Assembly (NCBI RefSeq): GCF_963576615.1
Contig: NC_088717.1
Location: 19,206,108 to 19,270,107 of the forward strand
Direction: 5' to 3'
Origin: Watersipora subatra
Lineage: Eukaryota > Bryozoa > Gymnolaemata > Cheilostomatida > Watersiporidae
DNA length: 64,000 nt
Shown piece by piece: positions 25,801 to 47,700 of the stretch (its first letter is position 1; every line of letters starts with the position of its first letter). Both the position numbers and the translations under genes were made by a program. The notes beneath the pieces were generated by a model. It ran no database searches, was not told the origin of the DNA, and saw only the letters and a list, made by a program, of their open reading frames with translations.

Positions 25801-27375
25801 CATTGTTTATAAACTGTCTTTTAATACCCGTGCAACGCTGGACAATCGGCTAGTCTTTACTATAATAAGAGCGCTGTCAGAGCCTATCCAAAGCCACGCG
25901 AAAAGCATTAGGAAAAAGATTACACCGCATAAGAATCTAACCCAGATATTCTAACTCTCAGCCAATCGCGCTACCAACTGCACCAGCAGTTGGTAGCGTG
26001 AATCAATCAGCTTGAAATGATGGACACATAATAATCATTAATAGAATAGTTATGCACGTATGTACTTATTACACATGATGATCTGTCACGGAGCACGAGA
26101 CTGCCAGCAGACTAATCACTAATAAAATCGAGCATATACTCAATGCTTGCCCAAATGAAAGTCTGTGATGAAAGGGTTTCATGCGGCTAGTTTTGCGAAA
26201 ACTAATTCTCTGAAGTTTGTTGATGAAAAATGTTTGTAACCAACACACTATTTCTTTGAGAAGAATATGAAAAACTATGTATAAGCCAATTACAAGTGTC
26301 AACCTCCACCTATGTTCTAATTTTACAGATCACTAGTGCATCATGACTTACTTCTACATACCGGATAATTAATATTTAGGTAACAATAATGTAGAGAAAG
26401 TGATTGAGATGCAGCTTAAGTGCAGAGAGTTTAAGTTTATTGAGAAAAAGCTAAAATTTACCTTTAAAACGTTCCTTTAATGTTGCTTTTGAGACCAAGA
26501 AAAGCAATTCCCCAATAACCCGATAAAAGCTTTCTCAGAAAAACATTGAGCAACATCCGCTGGTCTTGTGTTTAAAAAACTAGCCTTCCTCATTAAATAA
26601 TCCAGATTAATGCGACCTCAAGGAACAGACTACACAAGATACCTTGTTAAAAACTACACAATTTATTCTTTGAAAACCATTTCTATTTAATACTGCTTTG
26701 TATTTGTCCTAGTAAAACAAGTGCTGTTCAAGCGTTTAATATGACTGGCAAGTGCCAGCCAGCCAAAGTCTCTGCCACAGAAATGTCTGTGTAGTTTAAT
26801 GACAATATTAGATTAATGCTGTCATAATATAATGCCATCATATAGGTAATTATGCTGTGTTCATAAAAGTACGTTGTTGCCACTTAGTAAACTGTCATCG
26901 ACCTACAGAATAAAGACAGTACTTAGCCTTTAATGACAAAATGATAAGCTTCGGAGTGTCTACCATCTAACAAAAATTTTATTTTAGCCTTTATTAAATG
27001 TTCCTAAAATTTCTAAAGTTTTTCTAAATTTCAAACACTAATGAAGTCTTTTGTTTTTTTTTACCATCAAGTCCATACATATCTAACAGTTTACAATTTA
27101 TACCACTGTTTATCAATATATTAAACAACAACATTTGGCTTCTTATTTATACGTCTACAATAAATAACATGCAAAAATGGACAACCTACTGAGTTAATAA
27201 AATCAATGATATACAGCCCCCCAGGGGGGCTGTATATCATTCATAAAATAAATAGATATGAGACAATGGTAGCGTAGTGAATTTGGCTGATCAAAAACAT
27301 AATTATTATTAACTTCTTACCTAGTTGCTTGCATATTCTGTTGGAGCAATTTGTTCCAAGTTCAGGGAACTCCAT
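13871..27375 (-). CDS. ZFAND2B: AN1-type zinc finger protein 2B-like (AIRAPL-type), 8 exons
   Basis: Exons in transcript order: 27375-27321, 24812-24770, 24136-23953, 22650-22490, 16166-16063, 14867-14723, 14634-14541, 13903-13871. Junctions are GT-AG, total 819 nt, 272 aa (human ZFAND2B is 257). The family are proteasome- and p97-associated stress proteins; the UIM/CaaX form acts at the ER membrane. Visible order: AN1 finger 1 with all eight ligands (C10, C15, C25, C28, C33, H36, H42, C44); a CPLC...H...C motif (C57, C60, H79, C84); AN1 finger 2 (C100, C105, C115, C118, C123, H126, H132, C134); UIM 1 about 209-223 (TEDEALQQALQLSAA); UIM 2 about 237-253 (EKDDEALAKAIAASESE); C-terminus RSSQSSCSIN, a CaaX-like box like the prenylated CSLC of ZFAND2B. 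The start MEFPELG matches the family's MEFPDLG. Exon 7 donor was chosen as GCG|GTAGGT because it restores the RSS...C-a-a-X ending. If intron 4 is not spliced, a stop follows at once (148 aa). Confidence 0.88.
16595..16830 (-). repeat. tRNA-derived SINE in ZFAND2 intron 4
   Basis: On the minus strand there is a head region (CTGCGTGCCGTAAGTGATC), then a tRNA-like part with GGTGGTGAAGCGTTGGTTT (box-A-like) and AGTTCGAAACC (box B), and a tail ending GGCTCTTATTATAGTAAAG. The tail is shared with copies at 25853 and 56374. It is not a tRNA gene: no proper acceptor stem or CCA-side pairing follows box B. Confidence 0.75.
16894..21284. repeat. 41-bp tandem satellite array, about 107 units, in ZFAND2 intron 4
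   Basis: The unit begins ACACAGACAACGCATATTAA, continues GTCTCACACTTTAGTTGT and ends in two or three variable pyrimidine-rich bases before the next ACACAG. From the first unit start at 16894 to the last partial unit at 21281 is 4387 bp, exactly 107 x 41, so there is no net length change over the array. Variation is almost confined to three positions: G/A in AC(G/A)CATATT, C/T in CACA(C/T)TTT, and T/C/A in GT(T/C/A)CTAC. Units are otherwise near-identical, so the array is young or homogenised. It has no unique spacers, so it is not CRISPR. It lies within an intron between the zinc-finger and UIM halves of ZFAND2. Confidence 0.97.
21318..22170 (-). mobile_element. Family A non-autonomous DNA transposon, copy 3 (inverted; tRNA-like module at about 21783-21892)
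   Basis: Read on the minus strand, the left end is CAGTAGACACTCCTATAACG (plus-strand end near 22170) and the right end is at 21318 (plus CAGTAAGTGCTCTTACAAC). The tRNA-like module reads on the minus strand as GGTGCAGGTGTTACAGTGTC, then GGTCTACCAATC, at about 280 bp from the left end. It abuts the 41-bp satellite within about 35 bp. The 104-aa open frame at 21903-22217 lies in the repeat. Confidence 0.65.
23040..23240 (-). repeat. tRNA-derived SINE in ZFAND2 intron 3
   Basis: Minus-strand order: head with ATTATTCCAAGCCATGGCAAG, a tRNA-like part with TTCGTGGTAGTACGC and box-B-like GGGTTCGTTTCC, then a tail ending AGCTCTTATTAAAGTCAAG. The same head and tail types occur at 16595 and 25853. Confidence 0.65.
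25480..25628 (-). repeat. tRNA-like SINE (second type) in ZFAND2 intron 1
   Basis: On the minus strand, GTGTAGCTTAATGAGTTGGC resembles a tRNA 5' part with box A, and GGAGGTTCCGAAGTCAAAT contains a box-B-like motif. The tail GCTGGACCGACAACAAACG is a different tail from the other SINE copies. Confidence 0.5.
25853..26110 (-). repeat. tRNA-derived SINE in ZFAND2 intron 1
   Basis: The plus-strand start CTTTACTATAATAAGAGCGC is the reverse of the SINE tail. The internal part GGTAGCGCGATTGGCTGAGA (minus strand) is tRNA-like, and the head contains CTGGCAGTCTCGTGCTCCGT-type sequence similar to that at 16800. An inverted CAGTTGGTAGCG / CGCTACCAACTG pair at about 25966-25999 is an internal foldback. 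Confidence 0.6.
27206..27240. repeat. Perfect 17-bp inverted repeat with one-base centre
   Basis: ATGATATACAGCCCCCC, centre A, then GGGGGGCTGTATATCAT. The pairing is perfect. It lies in ZFAND2 intron 1, about 80 bp from the first exon's donor, so in the pre-mRNA it would form a strong stem just downstream of exon 1. The six-G/six-C arms are unusual in this AT-rich sequence. Confidence 0.9.
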
Positions 27376-27490
27376 TTTACTAAAGGTAGTTAAGCTATAG
27401 GAAATCGGTACAGGAATTAGGTAAAACTATTATTCGGCAATATTGTAGGGTTCGACGACGATTACACTATAGCCTGAAATCTGTGACTCC

Positions 27491-27500
27491 CTTTTATATA
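27491..27500 (-). promoter_or_regulatory. TATA box of ZFAND2
   Basis: The minus strand reads TATATAAAAG about 116-125 nt upstream of the ZFAND2 ATG. A start site some 30 nt downstream (near 27465) would give a 5' UTR of about 90 nt. The heat-shock-like element lies about 35 bp further upstream, a usual spacing for inducible promoters. No initiator was confirmed. Confidence 0.55.
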
Positions 27501-27532
27501 TATTGCAGATACATGACTTATCCCGTTATTTG

Positions 27533-27550
27533 TTCTCGGATGTTCCAGAA
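27533..27550. promoter_or_regulatory. Heat shock element-like sequence upstream of ZFAND2
   Basis: TTCtcGGAtgTTCcaGAA is four alternating TTC/GAA pentamer units in correct 5-bp phase, with one mismatch (GGA for GAA). HSF binds nTTCnnGAAn arrays of three or more units. ZFAND2A (AIRAP) is a known heat-shock/arsenite-inducible gene, which fits a site about 160 bp upstream of this start codon. Activity is inference. Confidence 0.55.
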
Positions 27551-27732
27551 CCTGCAGTTACACTTGAGCTCTTCTTCCACTGTAACTACGGTAGATTTTA
27601 ATTTAATATAAGTTCCTTGGAGTGCAATAACAAAGAACGCACGTAAACGAGACAATAGACATCGGCAAAATAGTGACCATTATTTACCATATTTAATCAT
27701 TATTCTACGTCAGTGAAAACAAATTTGTTGGG

Positions 27733-27768
27733 TATATAAACCGACTCTAGCGCCCCCTATGCTCAGTC
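27733..27768 (+). promoter_or_regulatory. Candidate plus-strand core promoter: TATA box plus initiator
   Basis: TATATAAA at 27733-27740 is followed by TCAGTC (initiator consensus TCAKTY) with the A at 27765, 32 bp from the first T of the TATA box, the usual spacing. A transcript from here would carry a 21-codon open frame (ATG at 27777) and meet a donor-like CCT|GTAAGA at 27864/27865. It may drive RPB1 through a 5' UTR intron or an unrelated RNA. Confidence 0.45.
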
Positions 27769-28419
27769 AGCTTTTGATGGCCGACAAATTTTGTTCGTTC
27801 GAAAGTCTCTTCTCTCTAATTACAATAATCTGGTGGATATAACTGCTAAAGGGCTTCAATTCCTGTAAGACCTGTAGCAGCAGCAACACTGAATCTGCTA
27901 ATAATGTTTTTTGTAGACCATTGAATGCCAATTGTAGGTAGTGCCCGTTATGATTATCGAAATAACAATGATACGACAGCAGCGCGTTCAGCTGTTATAA
28001 CCACTTCTACAGCATGTTAATTCAGTTAAATATATGACTTGTGTTGTGTTAATAATATGGTTTTAAAGTATTGTGTTTTTGTGTACAAATCTATTATCAT
28101 TGTTTCACTCATGATCGTCTGACATGCATGTATATATTACCAGCCGCCATCATTGTAAGGATTTATATACCATCAGTAAAAAAGAACGTGATTACGATTA
28201 TGTGACAAGTTGCAGGCATTTTCACACTAAAAAAGTCATATCACAAAAAATGAAGAAGTTTTACGCCTAACTACGTTTATCTCTGATCGTTTGTCGTTAC
28301 AGCTATCAACATATACAGTATATGGAGTAATAGACTGCGAAAATCAATGACAAATGTGTTTTTTAAAACGCCGATATACGTGCGTAAATATTTGTCATAG
28401 CTAGCTGAAGTAACAAAGA

Positions 28420-28599
28420 ATGACAAAGGGACGTTCAAGCTTCTGCCTCAAAAGTTTCAAATTTATTGTAACATCTGATGAAGTGAGCGCAAAACATGCT
28501 AGATCTACCAAACATGTAAAACTTGAGATACGTGACAGAAAAGATTTCCAACTTGTGATTGATGAGTTTTATAAAGAATTTTCAAAATATGATAGATAG
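28420..28599 (+). CDS. Unrecognised 59-aa open frame (doubtful)
   Basis: ATG at 28420, stop at 28597-28599. The product is lysine- and phenylalanine-rich, begins MTKGRSSFCLKSFKFIVTS and contains DRKDFQLVIDEFYKEF. Its amino-acid mix looks more protein-like than most random frames here. No domain, signal peptide or splice context was recognised, and it may be a transposon relic or chance. Confidence 0.15.
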   Translation: MTKGRSSFCLKSFKFIVTSDEVSAKHARSTKHVKLEIRDRKDFQLVIDEFYKEFSKYDR

Positions 28600-29049
28600 A
28601 GCACCAATTATCCAACTCCTTTTTCGTTGTTGAAAAGCAGTGCATATCCCAAATCAACAAGTATGTCTTTGTACATAGTTGAATTCATTGCAAACTGTAA
28701 AAAGCTGATGGGCTTCTTATGAATTCTTGGCAACAATAATGTAGTATTTTATAGATAATTTTAATGATTCATTTTATGTTAGTTTTAATTTTTGGATATT
28801 GCATAGTTAGCGACTCTTTTCATTTCATTTAATTGTTTTGTACTCTCAAAATTCACAAGTTTCATATAACATGTATTTGCTACCTATTAATAGACCAAAA
28901 CTGTTATCGCGTCCAATGCTTGCTTTAGTATGTACAACTGCTAAAAATAAAGTTTTAACATATCAGAGCGCTCTACCATAAGCACTCTTTATATTGTTTA
29001 TTAAATGCATACATTTTAAATACTTCACACTTTGCACTGTAGCATTGGT

Positions 29050-29152
29050 CAGCAGCTAAAAGCTGCTGCTCCAGGCTTTGTTAATCAACAAAGTCTCGGG
29101 TCAAGTCTACAGCCATATGCAGCTTGCATGTGGTGTATATGCTGACACCACA
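29050..29152. other. Cluster of three perfect short hairpins, 5' of RPB1
   Basis: CAGCAGCT-aaa-AGCTGCTG (29050-29068), CTTTGTT-aatc-AACAAAG (29076-29093) and TGTGGTGT-8nt-ACACCACA (29129-29152) follow each other within 103 bp. The segment is more GC-rich than its surroundings. It might be a structured RNA or the 3' end of a retroelement; I do not recognise a family. Confidence 0.5.
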
Positions 29153-29644
29153 TTTGGGCATAGAGAGGGCTCCAAATCTATTTTGAGTTGAACAAAATAT
29201 TTATGACTAGACAATCATTTATTAAAAAAGTCCTTTAAATCAATTTTGGATTATGTCATTGAGAGGTTTTTGAATAATCTCATGACACCTTGCCGTGTGA
29301 AGTGTTATGGCAAAGTGTTAACACACCACCATAATTTTACAATTTAATACCTACTATATGATAATATGATGTATTGATGGTGTGCAAACTACCCATGGAT
29401 TGTTGTCTATCATATTAAGTTGTAAAATAACGTATTTTCCTTTCATTCCTTGTGTTCTATGTTGTTTTCAGTATTTGGCAATCTCTACAAATTATTCTTT
29501 TACTTCAACAAAATTTTGACCTGTTATTAAGTATAGGTATGTATACTGAAAAAATAGGTCAATTTATTTAGAACTGTTTTAGTGTAGCAAAGGAAAAGCT
29601 TATTGCCACTTGTTTGGTTGGGCACCCACCCGACTGAAAACAAG

Positions 29645-43810
<14,166 letters not shown>

Positions 43811-44760
43811 AGGCTCGTCTCTGTCTATGCGCAACCATACTTTATGTACGTATAATCTTACATGCTTGATTTCTCTCTTTGTAAGCATATATAGGACTAA
43901 TCATTATTGCATACTCATGTTTATCTCTTAAATTTTATTTTCTTATGCTATTTTTAAAAATTCAAGTATATTTTGTTTTAAACAGTATTTTAGTAAAAAT
44001 TATATCTAGTATTGTTATGCTTAATTACTAATTATTACTTTTAATTCATTTTTGTAGATGCAGATCGGATTTCATCAATATCGATGATGCCTCTTGTACA
44101 CTGCTACACGACAGCTGCCTGCTATGTTTATCATATCTATACATTTTCAAGCAAAGATTACATGTCAAAGCTGCTGTAGTTATGTTTACCAATGCTTGTG
44201 TTTATTCAAGCAATTAAAAACATGCTTGTGCATGCATTTCTCCTATTGGTTCATTGCCGACAAATATGTGATAAGCTTATCGCATAAAAATTTATCTCAA
44301 CATTTTTGCTATTATTGCATATTTCATGAACATATTGTTATACAGAAAATAAAAACATCTGTACATACTGTAACAAATTTCATTTTTTTCGTAGTGTCAC
44401 ATTCATTGTTTGCTATCAAAAAGAACAGAATGTGCTGAGTATGTGACAACTATCAGCCTGTATATGAAAGTATTATGTTCATAACTATAGAAACAGAAAC
44501 ATGTTTGAACAGTGTATGGGTGAACAGAAAATAAGCAACTTATATGGTTGAAAGGATGAATTGTCGACCATTTCATTGTATGCTACACTTGTAAGTCGGC
44601 CCTACTTGATATCAATATTCGATAAGAAGTTGTCTTCTCTAAATTATAAATAAATTTCTAGTCCGATGGTGGCAGCAACACGCTTCGCTGTTTACGATTT
44701 TTATGAATGTGTACAATATTTGGCTATGCACTCCTAGAGCAATCGTCTAAACCCGGGAAA
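43811..44760. other. RPB1 3' region and GLYR1 5' region
   Basis: The 950 bp between the RPB1 stop and the GLYR1 ATG contain AATAAA polyadenylation signals at 44348-44353 and 44649-44654. The second is only about 110 bp from the GLYR1 start codon, so the earlier one is the more likely RPB1 signal. No TATA box was found near GLYR1. The GLYR1 start sits in GGGAAAATGGCCGC, a YY1-like context. No repeat was identified. Confidence 0.55.
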
Positions 44761-47700
44761 ATGGCCGCTAACACAAAATTTGGAAAAATCGTCTGGTAAG
44801 GACTAGCGAATATTGCACGCTCTGGTAGAAGAAAGTCTATAAATTATTTGCCTGTACACGGCCTTTAAATAAAACGATACATTAGCAATAAAGTGAATAA
44901 CTGTATTTACTAAACAATTTGATTATCCATAACGTATAAAATAATCGCACACAAGGTTTATTTTGTTGGGATCGAAGAAATGTGATGCGGGTATATTTGT
45001 GAGTTTGAGTGTAATTTCAAAAGCAATTATACATAGATGACCGTAATCTAAGTTCATGCCTTTTTCTGCGTAACACCTGTTTCGACTACATCTGTCAATC
45101 ACGCTGGCGCGCCTTTTGTTGTAAATTGTTCAATGCCAGCAAATCTTGGAATGGAGCCAGGGAACAAATGTGATCATCAATATCTAGCGACAATTTATAA
45201 ATGCTGCTCTATAAACCTGACGTATTTTATCTTTACCACAATAGGCCTTGAAAATACGGTAAAGGAATACAGTTTAATTATTTGTCTGCTTAGTTAAGTG
45301 TCTAAATAGAATTTATCTATATTACAATTGGGAACTCTCTCGTATTTATAAGCTGAAGGTAGTCTACATTCTAATTGAAAGATGAATTTAAACCTTAATC
45401 ATCAGCCGCCTAGTAGTAAAATAAAAGCAAGTATAATAAAATGTTACAGTTTTAATATCAGGTATAAGGTTTTGTGTTTTCCTGTTTGAAACATGCACAT
45501 TGCATGAGGATTTGTTGAATTACTGTACGGTGTTGCACGATGGACACTAGTCATACCTGCCAACTCTCACGTATTGAGTGTGAGACTCACGCAATTGCCC
45601 CATGCCTCACGCATCTCACGCAATTGCCCCCTTTACCCAAGCAACCCTGTTTTTGCCCCAATCTTCAAGTAGTAATCATATACTTACTACTAATAAACAA
45701 CTATGTATAAACATATATGTGGCATTCTCATCTATCAATGACCTCCATGACATGTTGTTACCGTATGGAGTTATATTATCTTTCGCTGTGGTGTTTTTAT
45801 ACGCTATGAAAATTTACCCCACATCAAATCCTCACGTTTTCATTGCCCCCAAAATAGACTCTCACTCCTTTCCCCACTCCAAGGTTGGCAGGTCTGACAC
45901 TAGTAATGTTTTGCTTCAGGTTTCATATTGCAACGTTTTCTGCTGCTAGAAGAATTAGATGAACAGGTGTTCTGTCATTTGTGTATATGTAGATTTTTAG
46001 ATTAGATGCTGTTACAATATCAGAACGTGGTTTTGTTCTTGTAGTCGCTCACAAAGTTTGAGAGATTTATGTTTATATAAGATGTTTCTGTGTTCTATGT
46101 GTAATCTTTGTAGGCTGTGTTATCTAGTTGACTACTTTAATTTTATGTTTAGCATTCCATCGTCCGAATCGCACATTTAGTAAAGTTAATTACGGGCATA
46201 GAGTTTAATGCATACCATCTCTATCAGCATTTGTCCAATCATGAATATGCTTGAGTTGGTATCGCCATTTCGCTACTGATGTGGGTTCAGAGATTGTGAA
46301 CATTGTTGGATGACTCATGTAAAGATAGGATTGCAACATATTTGACAGTACAAGTTTCTTCTGTACTTTTATACTGAGTCTTTTTCGTTATCTTCTAATT
46401 GTTATAACACTGATGTCATGGTCAGCACAATGCCCATCTCCCAATTTCTTCTTTTGAAGCCTTAATATGAGGGCCTGCTTTAAAGTTTTATGTAATACAT
46501 CTTTTGTGCTCCATTTTTTTCCTGGTAGGGGAATAGCATCGGTTCACATCTATTTCGTTATGTATCAGTCATCTATCTTGAAATGTTGGTTATTTCGTTC
46601 TGAGTTAAGAGTTTTTCCTGAACTACAAATGGTTCAGAAAACTAGTTCAGAAAGCAAGCTGGTTTGCTTGTGAAGCAAGCAAAATGCTTTGGTAGTAGAT
46701 TCTCATTTTAACATACTGTGCATCACATTATTTATTTCAATAATTTCCCACTCCACTTGTATCGATACATAGTTATAAACGAATTCGGCATGAGAAAAAA
46801 TGGTTTTATAGTGCACGCAGCCAGGAACAACTATTTTATTTTTTATTTACGTTATAATCTTTTTTACATCAACTTTGCCGTTTGTCTCATTTGTAACACG
46901 GATAAAGAAAAGAAGTCGAGCTGCTAAAGGGAATGAAGTACGAATCAGCTTATTTAATTTCCCCTTATCAAAGCAGATTCAAAGCAGTGTTATGGTTATG
47001 ACAACTCTTCATGTTTGTCTGAGTTCATCTTATTTGAATGTCTTTGTCATCGGAGGCTTTGTTATCCAAATTTTCAAGTTCTCATTTGTGAAAATAAAGA
47101 GAGCTTTTGTTAATCTCGGAGACATTCTCGTTGAACTTCGAAAAATTCTGTCAGATCGATTTGGCTTTTTAATACACCTACATAACCCCAAACCTCAGGT
47201 TTCGGTAGATACATTTGTCCAATCATTATCGGCCTAGATGCCTAAACCTGTGAATGGCTGGTGTGTTATATTAAGACTAGGAATGGCATTTGTTTGAAAA
47301 TTTGTTATTGACTATTGTTGGAGTTGTCCCACCGATAGCGATAGTATCGAATTGTCAATGAGCAGACAGAGTTCACCGATAGTTATCGCGTGACTTGGAA
47401 GCTGGTAAAACTATCGTATTATCATGCCTGAAAAGATCGAGGATTGTGAGAAGGGATAGGAAAAGGTGTTCAAGTTATCAGAGCGTTCAAGTTTTCAGAG
47501 TTCTGTCACAAGTGCATGTATTTATTAGTAGATAAATGTACATAGGCAAACTATATATAAATCAAACGCATAGGTGGCTTGTTGCAAATTAAAAGGCTTG
47601 TAGTGTGAAATTAAAAAAAAATTTCATCAGAAAGTATAGAGACTTTTTAATCACTTGAGATTGGTTTGTTGTTTTAGGTGATGTGATTGCCAGGACGTTG

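Larger units (their letters stand above)
27376..29644. other. Divergent intergenic region between ZFAND2 and RPB1
   Basis: The 2.3 kb between the two start codons contains a minus-strand TATA box, a heat-shock-element-like sequence, a plus-strand TATA/initiator pair, a 59-aa open frame (28420-28599) without recognisable homology, and a cluster of three hairpins (29050-29152). No TE was identified with confidence. A good splice acceptor, TGTTGTTTTCAG ending at 29471, could join a distal 5' UTR exon to the RPB1 start. Confidence 0.55.

Noticed and set aside
46875-47237. 120-aa plus-strand open frame in GLYR1 intron 1
   Set aside because: It is one of the longest unexplained frames and has a basic N-terminus and hydrophobic middle, but no recognisable domain, no splice logic and high AT content. 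I treat it as intron sequence; a protein search would be needed to revive it.
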